In this document: positions 48,285 through 60,389 of the stretch, piece after piece
Layout of the letters: every line of letters begins with the position of its first letter
Position numbering within the stretch: position 1 is the first letter of the stretch
Assembly: GCF_011745365.1 (NCBI RefSeq)
Contig: NW_024468909.1
Span: 682,001-746,000, forward strand
Direction: 5' to 3'
DNA length: 64,000 nt
Source: Cryphonectria parasitica EP155
Lineage: Eukaryota > Ascomycota > Sordariomycetes > Diaporthales > Cryphonectriaceae
The notes under the pieces: generated by a model
Told to the model about the DNA's origin: nothing
Databases searched by the model: none
What the model saw: only the letters and a program-made list of their open reading frames with translations
Program-made: the position numbers and the translations under genes

Positions 48285-51200
48285 AGCGGCGCGCCACTCA
48301 ATTTCGTAGCGACTCAAAAGACGTTACACAGTGATCGAGGAACGCGATGGTGAGGGTATCTTCCTAGCCTCGAGAGACGCTTCATTGTGCTAAAAAGGTA
48401 TTTCTCTCTGGTCAACCCCAAACACGCCAGTCCGCTCTGCAACGACAAGTCGAATGGCGACAGGCATCACGGGAATACGAAGATGGATGGCCCCTGCTAC
48501 CCCTCCACACCCTCCCACGTCATGGTGTGCACACCTTCGTCTACACATGAAGCGTATACGGCCAGCATTGATTAACTTCGTGCGCCGGAGCACGACATGC
48601 ATAGCCCACCGCTCTTGGAGAAGGAGTGATCGCTGGTCGATTCATACTAAAACAAATCAGAAATCATCTTCTGCCGTGGATAAGACGTTTTTTTTTCTCT
48701 CTTCTCCCTAGCGATGCCCGGCATTTAGTAGCGACGAAATAATTGACTGCGAGCGCGACAGCAGGAAGAAGGTGAGCATTGTGCCACTCGTTAGACACGT
48801 GATAGGGCTTTTGCAACTATCAGCCAATCCAGATAAGGACAAGACCTGTGGCAGCTTCCATATGGTATTCCAAAATCAAAACGACCTGCTGAAGTTTATT
48901 ATGAGGCTGTAGGCGCAGAAAACGGCTCACTTCCCTGCTATGAGGGGAGTACGTGCAAGAAACACCCGTGGAGAAAACAAGGCCGCACATTGGCCATACA
49001 TAAGACTGGCACAGGTCCACGATGACTTGGTAGCGGCTGCTTAGTCTCTTGTCCTGGTGTTACGGTGGACGTGGCTTGAACGACGAGTCTGTTTGGTGAG
49101 ACGGCCGGTGGAGACAGAGAGCTGTTGAACCGGAGGGGTCCCGGTCCAAACCTGCAAGGCAGGAAAAAAGATATGCGAAAGCTCTCGATGCTGCAACGTA
49201 GGGTTTCCTTGCCTGCCATTATGATGAACATTTGTCTGACTCTTGCCTGTGGCGGGTTTGCCAGAAATATTGATCGCGGGCGTTGTGGTGGCTTTCTGAC
49301 AATGATGCTTCATGTTGATACACAGCACACACATCAGCCGAGCTGTCGGCTCCAAACTGATGGGGCATAAGCACAAAAGCTCTGGTTTTCCATGTACGAG
49401 CTCCACACCACGCGAGAAATTAACCAAGACTCGTGTATAATGGCCTCAGATGATTGCCGCCCAGGACTTGGCTTACGAGGAGGTCATCCAAGCATCGGTG
49501 CGGATCGAGCACCTCTGACCGGAAGACTGGGCAGCCAGAATGAATGATTAGGAAACTTCTGTGCATTGTGCGCAATCCATGGGTGTGTTCGGCTTCTGGT
49601 GTCACGGGAGGTCCGAGACGTATTCAAATGGAGCCACCCCCGGGACTACAGTGGTCAAGGGTGCGCTTCGGCAGTGGTCAAGTTGCTGTTCGCCATATGC
49701 ACAATGGCGTAAATGGTGTGGTCCTGTTTGTGGTCTCAACCCCATCGACCTGCGCTCGCTTGTTACCCGTCTGGAGAGGGCTTCCTCGACACAAGTTTCA
49801 AGATTCCCCATCTCCAACGCCTTGGAGAAGAACTGGACGCTGATCGAGACTCGTCGCAGATGAGGCGACATACCAGAGCTCTCGGTAGGCTACACCGTCT
49901 GTTGCACCGCCGTGATCTGCTGTTGAGCCCGAGCTTTGTCCGACTCAGTTGGGAAGATCTCTCAAAGTTCTCACTCGAGGATAACCTGTCGTGCAGTGGC
50001 TACTATGGATACATGCTCTGCCTTGGCTGCTTGGCCTCGAGGGGAATGGGCGCTAGAACATCAACGCTCCGACGCACAGACAAGGCCCTTGAAAAGTCAG
50101 GGTCCATCCGCTGCTAAGGATGGCGCGGGCCACTGGACGGTCTTCTTCATTCATAACCCTGGCAGGTTGACCTGCAGGGAGCGCAGATCTGGTGAAGGGA
50201 ATCCTACCGTGAATTGGAGAAGAATGAATGGCGGCCTGTCGTGCCTGTCCACGGTATCGGGAGGGGGCCAGTTAGGCGCAGTCGGATCAGTCGAGCCTGC
50301 ATGTGTGTGCGAGCAAGCTAATTGGGCCGTTGAAACCATCCCAAGATCCGACGTCGAGGCGGTCAAGCCCAGGGCGGGCGGCAACGTAAAGTATGACGAA
50401 CGACTGGGGGAATCGATAAACTCATCTACTCTCCCTCTCTTTCTTTTGTTTTCTTCTTTCTCTTCTACGCCGCGCTGGTGCTTGGTTGCTTGGTACTGGT
50501 CTCGCCCATGTCGGTGTAAACCTTGTCGGGGACCAAATTCTGGGATTTTTGTGACCCTGCGACCGCCACGGTGTTCCACAGTCGCGTCGAGGACGGACGT
50601 TGCTTGAACAGTGGGGCGCTCGTCAGGATCCTGGTCAGTAGTTGACGCCATCAAAGGTCCAAGTGGCACCCTCATTTGGGGGACAAGCCACTAACGGCGA
50701 GCGCATGAACTTGTCATTCGGAATTGTCGTCGCCAGCTCCGGAGGATGAGCGCGCCGGACGTCTTGACATACTGATTTGGAAAGTAAACAGCAGCTGATG
50801 ATGTCGCCGCCACCGGCTTCAGGAGGATCGGTGGCCACGCACAAGTAGTATGGACGCCTGTCGCCACAAATAATAAATGGCTTGAACCAAATACTACTTG
50901 ATTAGCTGAGGGCTGGCCGCAACCCAAGTCCAGAGGAAAGGTTTCGTTAATATGCGAGTTTAAAGGTCGAGGCTGAACCATAGCGCGCCGTCACAGCGAT
51001 TTGGATGCGGCGTTGAAGAATCTGCAATACCCTGTCTGAGCCGCCTTGACCAGTAAGTTGCAACGGTGCTGGGTCTGGACGAGGGCCCTGGATGCCCAGG
51101 ACAACACGGAGCCGAACTGGGCCACCTCTACATCCCAGTTGAGAGTCACCGAAGACCCGTGGGTTCAAGGAGGCAGGTCGATGGTTGATCAGAAAGGCAG

Positions 51201-51451
51201 AGTAAGCTTCTCAAAGGCGTGTAACGGATGTAATTCATTTACCATTGCCGGCATCAATGCCTCTAAAATGCGGCTGGGAGCGTGGGCCCCTCCTCTTTCG
51301 ACCAGTAACCAGCCACGAGGCCACCGCCATGATCATGGCAGATGGACAGACCCTTCGGAATGATTCCGACCACACAAATCCTGTATTGTCATGCGATACC
51401 CGCAACATGATGTAAATGCCGGAAAGAGTCGTGCACACCAAGAAAGAGGAC

Positions 51452-51473
51452 GGAGGAGGAGGAGGAGGAGGAG
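51452..51473 (+). repeat. (GGA)n microsatellite
   Basis: About seven GGA trinucleotides in gene-free DNA. Confidence 0.85.
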
Positions 51474-52090
51474 GCAGAAGAAGCCGCAAATGGCTGCAGA
51501 CTATGGGATCACCCACTCAGCGCTGCGCTCTGCCTTGATGTGTGCTATAGTAGCACCATAGAAGTGCTCTCTGTATCGCGGTAGGTCTGTAGACGCTTGG
51601 TTGTTGGTGAGGTGAACCCGCATTCTGATTCTAGCGCAGTCAGATGCAGGTGCTAATGCAGCTTGGGAAGCCCCTGTACCCTCCATCAGCGGACGAGTGA
51701 CCTGCCCAGCATACTTGCGTTCTCATGCCCTCCTCATGCTGCACCAGAGCTGACAAGGGAGGTTCTAATTTATTCCCTGTCAAGTCTGAAGGCGACAAAA
51801 GTTCAGCTGTGACAATAGTCACGAAGAAGGAGAGGTAGAACATCAACCACTGCATCGTGACCATGGTGGCAATAGGAGGCAAAGTATGAGCTGCGCTTAG
51901 TGGATGAGGAGCAGGTGGGAACGAAGAGATGGTTGACCACGACCACACAAACGATAGGAAGGACGTACGTACTACTATGGTAGTGCTTTTGAGGTCCCTC
52001 CTTCACCCACCTCTCCGGTTGCACCCTTAAACGCCCCCCCCCTCCTCATATTGATGAAGAGATAAGACAGATTATCAGCAGATTTCAACA

Positions 52091-54168
52091 ACAATGGAGA
52101 GATGTTTAGCACCAGACGATGAATCTCCTGTCCACCTGACCAAGCTGCAGAATCAGCCAGACTGTCTGTCCAGGAACAGGCAGGAGTGGATCTTATATTT
52201 CATTTCCACAAAGTTGAGGAAACCGCCAGGAAAAGCACTTCGATACGACCAGGAGCGACCCGTGCTTGGCCCGCTTGCCACTATCCCTGATGCCATCTTA
52301 CAGGGATATCCCAGCAATTTGCACAAGAACCCTGGACATTGGAACTGGGATGGCTACCCTCTCTTTTTCCCATCTCTGCCCCCCCCCCCATATGCCCTTG
52401 TCCGTTTGGCCCCACGCTACATGGCAATAAGACTAAGCGCCTACCCCAACTGCCCTGCTCCAGCGTCCAAACAAGGGCCCTCTGGTCTGTTTTCATCTCC
52501 CTTTTTCAACTGGGCCAGTGCGACGGAAGGGACCTTGGGTTGGGATTTTGAGAGAGAAAACAACAGAAAACATCCATTCGTCCCGTCGTCGAATTCCACG
52601 ATATTCTCCTACGCTTTCACCTCCCCTCCGTTTCCTCCCCCCTCCTCTTCCTCCTCGTCGATCCTTTGCGGCCACACCTGTTCTCTTGGATACATCACGG
52701 CGTAGCATCATCTGCTGCACTCGAACGCAGTCCAAGCCAGTTTTTGCCCAGTAAGTCTACTTTTTCTTCTTTCCTGCGCTGTGCTGTTTGTTGCCTTATC
52801 TCTCTGCCTTGTTTGAGTCTCCCTGATATGTACACTGTTATCTCTATGGTAGTGGTGTTGGTCCTGCCTGTTTTATGTCGTTGTTATTGTTGCCCTCGCC
52901 GTTGCTGTTGTTTGCTGTTTGTGTCACTGCTCCTATCGCCTGCTGGCATGTCGACCCATCGTCGAGTGTTCGTCTGTCTCTCTTCCCCGCCATTCCAGTG
53001 AGCGCCCTCTGCAACATTCCTGGCCGATTACCTGGACCGAGATCTACTGCAAGCCATGTGTCACAAGGAGAAAGCAATCAAGGGGAAAAGAAACAGGCTA
53101 GGAACCCAGAGGAATGGAACAACGACAAGGTGACAATGGACCATCTTCGTCCCAACCGTCGGCGTCTCCTTGTCCCCGTCCTCCTGCCTGTGTCCTCGTG
53201 CGTTATCTTGTGCTGGACGACCTCCTGTTCTGGCTGGTCCGTCTCTCACTCAAGCGCCTGCTGCACTTCGACCTCACTCGAGTGTGCTTCACAAACTCGT
53301 GTTTGTCACCATTGGAGTAATTACGACAGGGTATGTGTGCGAGGCTTGCGTGTACCCGTCCAACACTTCCAAGTCATGCTTGCGGTCGACCACGACGCCC
53401 CTCCAACCTCGCTACGCCATACAACTCGTCCGACGTAGGATATCTTCCGATTTTTGGGATTCTGGGCCTTTCGATCACTGTCCAACTGAACACTGGAAAC
53501 AAGTTTCAGTGACAATGCCCCGCCGCTGAAACAGGCGAGACCATTTTCCTAGCCGACATATCTATAGTTCAGAGTCACTGCCGTGGTCGCTTCTTGGGCC
53601 TCAACTCTGTCCCGACCCAACGACACCTCAGCCTCTTCCCCTAAGAAGGCTGACCTCAGCTCCTGCTCTCCAACCCACTCCGTTCTGGAAACCAAGGGAT
53701 ATCCTACGTCTTTTCCGGGAACTGGCTTTGGGTACAGCCGCGCAGCACCGTAATCTTACACCACATACATCACACACACCAACACAACTTCTCTCGGTCT
53801 CCCATCGAGCCCCATTCTCTCCTCTTGCATTTTTCGGCTCCACGGCCCCTCTTCTTTGTTTTTTTTATTCTTCCGTATGATTTTGTGCCTCGTTCTGTAC
53901 ACCAGGATACTGACAGATGACTTCGCACAGGCTGCTGGCGACCAATCGCCAAGACAGGTTGTGCCCTCGATCCCCCAGAGCCTCTCGACCTCGAAAATCA
54001 CCTCGTCTCTCGCGACCCGGCGCTGGTACGGCTTCAAGAAAATATCGTCGTGCACTGTTGGCATATTGCTTCTTTCCCAACCCCTCCACTGCTGGTGGGA
54101 TCCTCGATTCCATTCTGCATAGTGCCCCGTCGCTTCTCGCTGGCTGTGTCCTCCATGCCTTTTCAGCA
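52091..54168 (+). promoter_or_regulatory. probable long spliced 5' leader and promoter of the LRR gene
   Basis: About 2 kb upstream of the LRR gene has no convincing ORF of its own. A strongly CT-rich block at 52615-52660 looks like a fungal transcription start region. It is followed by a perfect donor GTAAGT at 52751-52756, suggesting a 5' UTR intron; the acceptor is uncertain (a CACAG at about 53927-53931 is one candidate). The ORF at 52094-52705 overlaps this block and looks non-coding. Confidence 0.4.
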
Positions 54169-54172
54169 ATGA
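54155..54172 (+). promoter_or_regulatory. uORF MPFQQ overlapping the LRR gene start
   Basis: A five-codon uORF (ATG at 54155, stop TGA at 54170-54172) overlaps the main ATG at 54169-54171 in an ATGA arrangement. This geometry favours termination-reinitiation or start-site competition. A second in-frame ATG for the main protein lies at 54175, two codons after the first. Confidence 0.6.
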
Positions 54173-56795
54173 ACATGGACTCAGAAGACGGGGAGTTGTT
54201 CATCAAGGTACGACCAAGGCATCATCCAAGTCCTCAGCGTCATAATTCAGAGATAAGAGACTAATGATGTTTGGCATGCAGCAACTAGCCACATTTGTGC
54301 GCACCCACGAGAAGGCATTGGCCAACGCCCTGCAGCTGCGAAAACAGAACGCCCCGCGACATGGTGCTTCGCACAGCGTCTCCTCGGTCACCCCCAATGG
54401 CCTCACATCACCCACCGTCCCAGAGAGGCCAGCCACGTCGGGTGCTTCCGCATCTAATGGCCTTGCCTCCGCACTGTCCTTCGGCTCCCTGAACTTCACG
54501 TCACAGTCCGCCAAGTCTGCGAAGCTCGCCCTGACGCCCCACCACCTTTTCTACCTGCTGTCGCGGTTTGAAGAACTGGCCATACCCGTCGGCCCCATGA
54601 AGGTCCGCCTAGAGAATCTACACGACACGACTTCGTCAGCAAATTACGTCTCCTTCCTCAGCCAAACGCAGAGGTCCAAGACCGGCGCCTCGGAAGTTGG
54701 CTCTATACGATCAGTGTCCAGCATGCGGAGCGTAATGTCGGGCATGTCTGCACTCTGGTCCAACTTTGGCATCGGAAACAACATATCTGCCGCCCGTGGA
54801 GAGAAGCAAAAGGCTGCTCTGCAGGCAGACCTCAAATATCTCTACTCGGCCTTCACCAAAATCCCGTGCCTCCGACTAGCACCAGACTGGCGGGCAAGGC
54901 TCATCAAGGGGTATGAGGAATTCCCCTTCGATTCGGCAGTTCCACTTTACGTGTTCAAAAATTGCCAGGCATTGGAAGTCTGCGATATCGATTTCCGACA
55001 ATTTTTTGGCTGGGATCGCATGGCGGACCAGTTGAGGTCCCTCACCCTCAAGAGGGCAAGCATCGAAAATCCCGCCGATTTGCTCATCGACATCGTCCTG
55101 GACGATATGGACAAGAGGAGACGGCGGACATCAAAGCAACAGAGGTCGCCGACAACGCCATGGCCCGGCAACTCGAGCCCACGGAGGAGTATGACATTTG
55201 CGACCCCGGCCGAGCTTCAGAAGTCTACCTCGGCCCCAGGCTCCCCCGGCTCACGACCTGCGTTGCTCAATCTCGGCTCTGTGGGAAGTGAAGCCGCTGT
55301 TGACGACGACAACGCGGCTCGGTATGCCAGACGGAAGTCTGTCGCTGTCGCAACTATTGAACCGCCACGATCACCCACCAAGACGTCGTCCAGGCCCAGA
55401 AGTCACTCGCCAAGAAGACCTGCCAGCTCACGACACGGCTCTCAGCACATCCGCGGCTCCCACAAAGTCCAACGGTCGGGTTCTGGCAGCTCGCAGTCGA
55501 GCCTGTCTGATTCGTGGTATCCAGCTAGAGGCAGCATGAGTAACTTTCCCACCACAACCGTGCTGCCTTCGTCAAAATGGCGCTTCTTGAGGCACCTTAG
55601 TCTTGCCGAGAACTCCCTGACCTCGATATCGGCAGCGAGCTTTATGCCATTGGCAAATACTCTGTACTCCTTGGACCTGTCCAACAACCTCTTCAAGGAG
55701 ATTCCCGACAGTCTAGCCACACTTACGGCGCTCCGTGCCCTCAATCTCTCAAAGTGTATGATTGAATCTCTGCACTCGCTCACTCGGAACCCACTGCCAG
55801 CCATTACTGCTCTGAATCTTCGAGAAAACCGCCTGGAGTCGCTGGCTGGTATTGAGAGGCTGTACCCTCTGGAGCGACTGGACCTCCGGGACAACGGCCT
55901 GAAAGATCCAGTGGAGCTTGCGCGTCTGACAAACATCCCCGATATACGCGAGATCTGGGTCGAAGGAAACCCATTCACAAAGACTCACAAAGACTACCGA
56001 ATCACGATCTTCAACCTATTCCGCCAGTCGCCTGGATACACCGAGGATATCTTGATCGATACGGCCGGCCCCACATCTTCAGAAAAGAGATATCTGGTTG
56101 AGCGTACCAAGGAGCCTCTCCCTGTACCTGTGATTAGACCTCCAGTGCCAGAGATCAAGGCTGTGGACGTGAGCAAGCCTACCATTGTGTACGATGCACC
56201 TCCCAAGTCAACGGTCTTGCGCAAAGAGCGTCCATCCCCCAAGACGGTTGCCAGCGAGGTGAACACGAGCTCGACACGAAGGCCGCGTCGAGCACCAAAG
56301 CGACGAATTGTGGATCTTGCCGACACCAAGCCACTTCCACCTCGGCCGGTACTGGAAGAAGAAGAAGCTCCACCGGCCATTGTATCCCCTGATTTTAATT
56401 ACCGAATCTCACAAACACCTGAAATCCATCAACTCAGTCCCACGCCCGAAGCGAATCGTGGCGTTGCGACACGGGTCATTCCTCGCATTGATACCTCAAC
56501 GATACCCAAGCTGCCCCCTGTGGTCCCTGCTCAGGACATTGGAACTCCAACATCATGGGCCGAACCTGATAGATGGGATGCGGGTGGCGAGCTGTACCGG
56601 CGCAAGATCGACACGCTGCGCAGTAACGTCGTCGATGGGTATCTGGGCGCCCTCAGCGAAGAGCGCTGGGATACCGGTGGCACTACACATTTTACAGAGT
56701 CACCTTTCGGTCACTCTAACTCATCAATACACCCGAACTCGGCTGCTCCGACCCTCCACCGTGGGAATACCGAACTATCGTCTGTTGCCATCTAA
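54169..56795 (+). CDS. leucine-rich-repeat protein, Ser/Pro-rich
   Basis: Two exons, 54169-54207 and 54282-56795, with a 74-nt phase-0 intron, giving 850 aa. The short first exon encodes MNMDSEDGELFIK and joins QLATFVRTHEKALANALQ. The N-terminal ~350 residues contain conserved-looking blocks (LALTPHHLFYLLSRFEELAIPVGPMKV; LRLAPDWRARLIKGYEEFPFD). A Ser/Arg-rich disordered linker follows. Residues ~445-577 hold five or six leucine-rich repeats (LRHLSLAENSLTSI, LYSLDLSNNLFKEIP, LRALNLSKCMIESL, ITALNLRENRLESLAGI, LERLDLRDNGL), ending in an LRR cap (WVEGNPFTKTHKDYRITIFNLF). The tail is Pro-rich and basic. The layout matches a widely conserved ascomycete LRR protein whose function is not established; a scaffold role in polarity or signalling is plausible. 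Confidence 0.88.
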
Positions 56796-59312
56796 ATCGA
56801 AACCTCGCCCCCTCCTCCCCCTTCTTCTTACCATCAATTGCTATGATACCCCTTTTTTTCGGCCCTTCGGTAGATACCAAGCCGCTCCAAAATACCCCTC
56901 TTCTTCGATACCATCATCTTTCGGGGACTTGTGCGGTTTTCACGATTGATTATCTGGGTTTTTGTCATTGTCAATAAAGCATAGCGGACACCGGCGTTCA
57001 TGTTTTCGAATTGCTTTGGTACGACTATACCTCTACATGCGCCCTTTCCAACCACTTGGGACTACGGGCGACAATCCTCCGCCAAGAGACGCCGTCTATG
57101 GCGGTAATTCCCACCTAAACACACACAGGACAATACGTCTCTAAAGCACAAGACAACGAGGGAAAATTGTCTGTCTTTGCCTCCGCTTCATTCGTTGTTC
57201 AGCAACATTACTACTCGGGCTGGTGTCTCGGGCCGTCTATTCTATCTTCCAACGGTACATTATTACTTCTCCAAGATGGGGTTACATTCTTCTACTGGTC
57301 GTTATTCCTCGTCGTTTCGCAGTGTCTCATGGTGGTTTTTTCTCACTTTTGTCAATTGTATGGGCTAGCATGGCGGCATGTCTGATTAAGCAAACTCTAT
57401 TTGGATGTTTTTTTCCGGTCGTCTTTCTTATTATCTTCTTCCGAGTCTTCGCGTGTGGGTACATTCGCGAGTTTGATCATAGTCTCAGCGTGGTGTTCTA
57501 TTTGACATATTTGGATTTGTCCTGTACGGCGAATTCTAGATGGGTGGGAGGAAGAGGAGCCACAAAAGAGGACTTGGTTGTGTGTTCTCATATAGCAGGA
57601 GTGTTTACTTGGACGAGTAGATGGGAAAGTGACGAGTTGATGCATACTTCTGTCAGCCTGTCGGCCCTGGAAGATGGTCGTCGGGGTATCTTTTATTTTA
57701 TTTTTATAAGTGAAAAGGCTTTTACTGAGCTCAGAAAATGACATTACGGCTGGCAAAAGAACATGTTCTAATTGTGTGACCCTCGCAACCACGGTTCCAT
57801 GTCCATTGATGCCCTACTTTATTCAACATGCCGGCCCAAAGAAAGGGGTGGGGAGCGAGTTCGTTCGTCATGTGGTGCTGGAATTTGTTGTCCGCTCATC
57901 ATCTCTGTGCCCCCGGTTTTGATGTGATATTGTATCAACACAACGGTGAACAGAACAAGAATTGACTCTATCCTTCCATGAAAGGGAAATAAGGGGGGAA
58001 TATGCAGGTTTCCTTCCCCAGGAATCACTCATTGACAACGAAATCCGGATATTAGGAGAGATACAACGGTGCTCGTTACTACGCCTTGATATGTTATTGT
58101 CAGCGCCTTGTATCGCCGTTGAGATTCGCAAGTAGATAGCTGCTTGTGAGAGATGCTACACAATGTCACGATTCTACTTTTCTCTATAACAATAAAATTA
58201 GGTATAAGCAGGCAGCCTTAACCCATAATCTCCCAAAAAGTCAAGCAGCCAGATGTATGAAATATTGGCAAGGCAACTGGAGCATATCTCTCTGGCAGAC
58301 TTGCCAGTAGCCAAGAAGAATGTCTGTTCGCTAATTCAAACACACATACTAAACACGGGTAATCCTACTGGACTGTAAAGAAAATCAAGACAGCTATTTC
58401 ATCCAACTAGCCCCTGCTAAATACATTGAAAGGAAAGACCACGGAGAACACAAAGATCAAGCGGAACGGCGAATGGGCCTGTAATGAAGTCAAGTCGCCG
58501 GTGCTGAGTTCAATCCACCATAGTGCCATTTGGATTATTTGGATTCCAAAAAACGGTCTACTAAGCGGGAGGCGAGTCCCAGAACCAACAGGTCGCCATG
58601 CGTACCCAAACACGTAGGCCTAAAATCTGGAGTAAGATAGACACCAGTCCAGAGGTAATCGGGGGAACAAGGCTACATAACCTTGACTGGTTTGATTGAG
58701 TTTTCACGTGTACGTTGCTTTGTGTAGCCAGTATCCCTGACCTGTATAGTCTCGTTGCCAGTTGTGTCCGCACGAAACAGGTTCAGAGGTAACCGAGAGC
58801 GCAGCCCCAATATGCCCTTGATATGTCCTTAAGACGTTCTGCTGTAGTGCTAGTCCAGAGCTTGATGGTATGATTATTCGAACCCGATAGAATTGTGCCG
58901 TCCCTCGGGGAGGATGCCCTCTAATCGAAGAATATCTGTATGGTCTTTGAGCGTCTCTATGCATCCATTGGAATGGGATTGGATACATGAAACACACTTG
59001 AGAACTGGAAAGCACTGGCCTCGAAATACCTCTAGTGTATTCCGTCCGTACGGGAGGTCAACACAAGGGGAACATCATAAATCCATGCCGGATACTGGTG
59101 GAACCGGAAAGGAAACCAGTGGCCAGCACCTCTGCGCCTGCTGCTGAAGAGGATTGCGAGAGCTCATACCAGGTGTCACTAACAAGCGAGGGTGTACATG
59201 CACTCCAGTGCACCAGATACACACAAGTGCTTGTACATTCAACATGCTTCTTTTTGTGAACTATTCCAAGCCGTACCCAACCTTGAGTAAAACACGCCAT
59301 ATGAGAGGCTTA
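56796..59312. other. intergenic region
   Basis: About 2.5 kb. The left part, T-rich up to ~57750, is probably 3' UTR and downstream sequence of the LRR gene. A 172-codon ORF at 57223-57741 is hydrophobic by chance in T-rich DNA and is not supported. No gene is seen. Confidence 0.5.
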
Positions 59313-60389
59313 CTACTTGAGCAGACGATCTGCCAGAGTATCCTTGAACTGCTCCGGGCGGTAAGGGAGGAGAGCATCCACAGCTCTTCCCTTATCGAAC
59401 AGGTTCCCGCTCGTAATGTCGACTTTATATCGTGTCCCTTTCACCTTGATCGGGGCGAATCCCTCCCTCAATAAGCCCCTCCTCAGACCCAGAAATGCAC
59501 CATTGACGCCCCTCCCAAAAGCCTTGAAAGGCCTCGTGATCATGCTCATGACGCCGCCTCCGCCCTGGGGAGTTGCAGCCTCCGCCGGGGCAGCAGAGGC
59601 AAGGGGCATTGCCTGGAAACGGAAGGGCAGCCACACCTCACTTGGGGCGGCGATGACCTTCTTGGTGGGCAGGAAAGGCACGAGCATGCTCATCTCGCAC
59701 TCCAGAGCGACGGGGCTCTCCTGAAGGGCGGCGAGTAAGGCCTGGCGGGCAGGGGTCATAGTATTGCCGGGGCCAGCGCGGAGATAAGAGGCAGGCACGG
59801 CGGTCTTGGGGATGGCGGTGATCCTCCTCACAATGAACGCGGTGCTGTAGAGGAACCAGAAGCCGGCGGAAACCATGGTCAGGCAGATGACAGCGAAGAG
59901 GTGCGGAACGTACCAGGCCAGACCTTCGGGCGGGTGGACGACGCTGTTCCAGTAATGGAAGACGGCATAGGCGATACAGAAGACGGCGGCGCTCAGGGAG
60001 GAGACGTGGATCCAAAAGTGAGACGGGCACTGGTAAAGAACGGTGGGCTTGCCGCGGGCGGCGAGGCGGTTCGCCATGGCCAGACTACCCGTGGGCGAGG
60101 GGGCTGATATAGAAACAGCAGGTGTTGGTCTGCGTGGAGGTGATGGTGGTTTCAATGATGATTTCGGTGCTGGTGTGGGCTTTTTGGTCGGGGGCGCTCG
60201 TTTCGCAGCGTGGAGGCGGGCCGATGTCTGGAGGTTGCGAGCGGCTTGTATTATCGGACTGCGATGGATAGCTTGTGTTATCCTTGTGGCTAGTGGTCGC
60301 GGCGCATAGCTGTGTCTGGCTGTTTGAGGGAGGGAGGAGAAGATGCGGTGGCTCAGGCCCAAGCCTAGGCCCCTCGAGAAGGCGGACAT
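59313..60389 (-). CDS. predicted mitochondrial membrane protein
   Basis: Single exon, 358 aa. The N-terminal ~60 residues are Arg/Ser/Ala-rich without acidic residues (SRGLGLGLSHRIFSSLPQTARH), typical of a mitochondrial presequence. A Pro/Lys-rich linker follows, then two membrane segments, about residues 125-148 (FWIHVSSLSAAVFCIAYAVF) and 157-187 (PHLFAVICLTMVSAGFWFLY). The C-terminal ~170 residues are soluble and contain VWLPFRFQAMPLA, FLGLRRGLLREGF and YKVDITSGNLFDKGRAVDAL. This suggests an inner-membrane protein with a folded C-terminal domain. I do not recognise the family with confidence; a role in complex assembly is only a guess. It is divergent from PDX1, another mitochondrial gene. 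Confidence 0.82.
   Translation of the reverse strand: MSAFSRGLGLGLSHRIFSSLPQTARHSYAPRPLATRITQAIHRSPIIQAARNLQTSARLHAAKRAPPTKKPTPAPKSSLKPPSPPRRPTPAVSISAPSPTGSLAMANRLAARGKPTVLYQCPSHFWIHVSSLSAAVFCIAYAVFHYWNSVVHPPEGLAWYVPHLFAVICLTMVSAGFWFLYSTAFIVRRITAIPKTAVPASYLRAGPGNTMTPARQALLAALQESPVALECEMSMLVPFLPTKKVIAAPSEVWLPFRFQAMPLASAAPAEAATPQGGGGVMSMITRPFKAFGRGVNGAFLGLRRGLLREGFAPIKVKGTRYKVDITSGNLFDKGRAVDALLPYRPEQFKDTLADRLLK

Larger units (their letters stand above)
43736..52090. other. 8.4-kb gene-poor region
   Basis: I find no convincing protein gene on either strand. ORFs are short, overlap on both strands and are low-complexity. The stretch holds a GA repeat (47017-47045), a T-rich TTTTTTA array (48236-48284), a GT repeat near 47420, a GGA repeat (51452-51473), and several short palindromes and hairpins built on ACTATAGT/ACTATGGT. 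A consensus donor GTGAGT at 44503 and a possible acceptor TTGCAG at 44653-44658 suggest that a spliced non-coding transcript is possible. Confidence 0.5.

Noticed and set aside
49936..50607. 223-codon plus ORF and the overlapping 174-codon minus ORF
   Set aside because: Both strands are open at once, composition is mixed and without motifs, and no splice partners could be found.
52094..52705. 203-codon plus ORF
   Set aside because: It runs through the CT-rich start region upstream of the LRR gene; its Pro/Ser-rich end is translated pyrimidine tract.
54264..54281. ATG at 54264 as start of the LRR protein
   Set aside because: This ATG lies inside the intron between 54207 and 54282; the short first exon gives a better N-terminus and clean splice sites.
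57223..57741. 172-codon hydrophobic plus ORF
   Set aside because: It lies in T-rich sequence downstream of the LRR gene; the hydrophobicity follows from T-rich codons rather than membrane-protein features.
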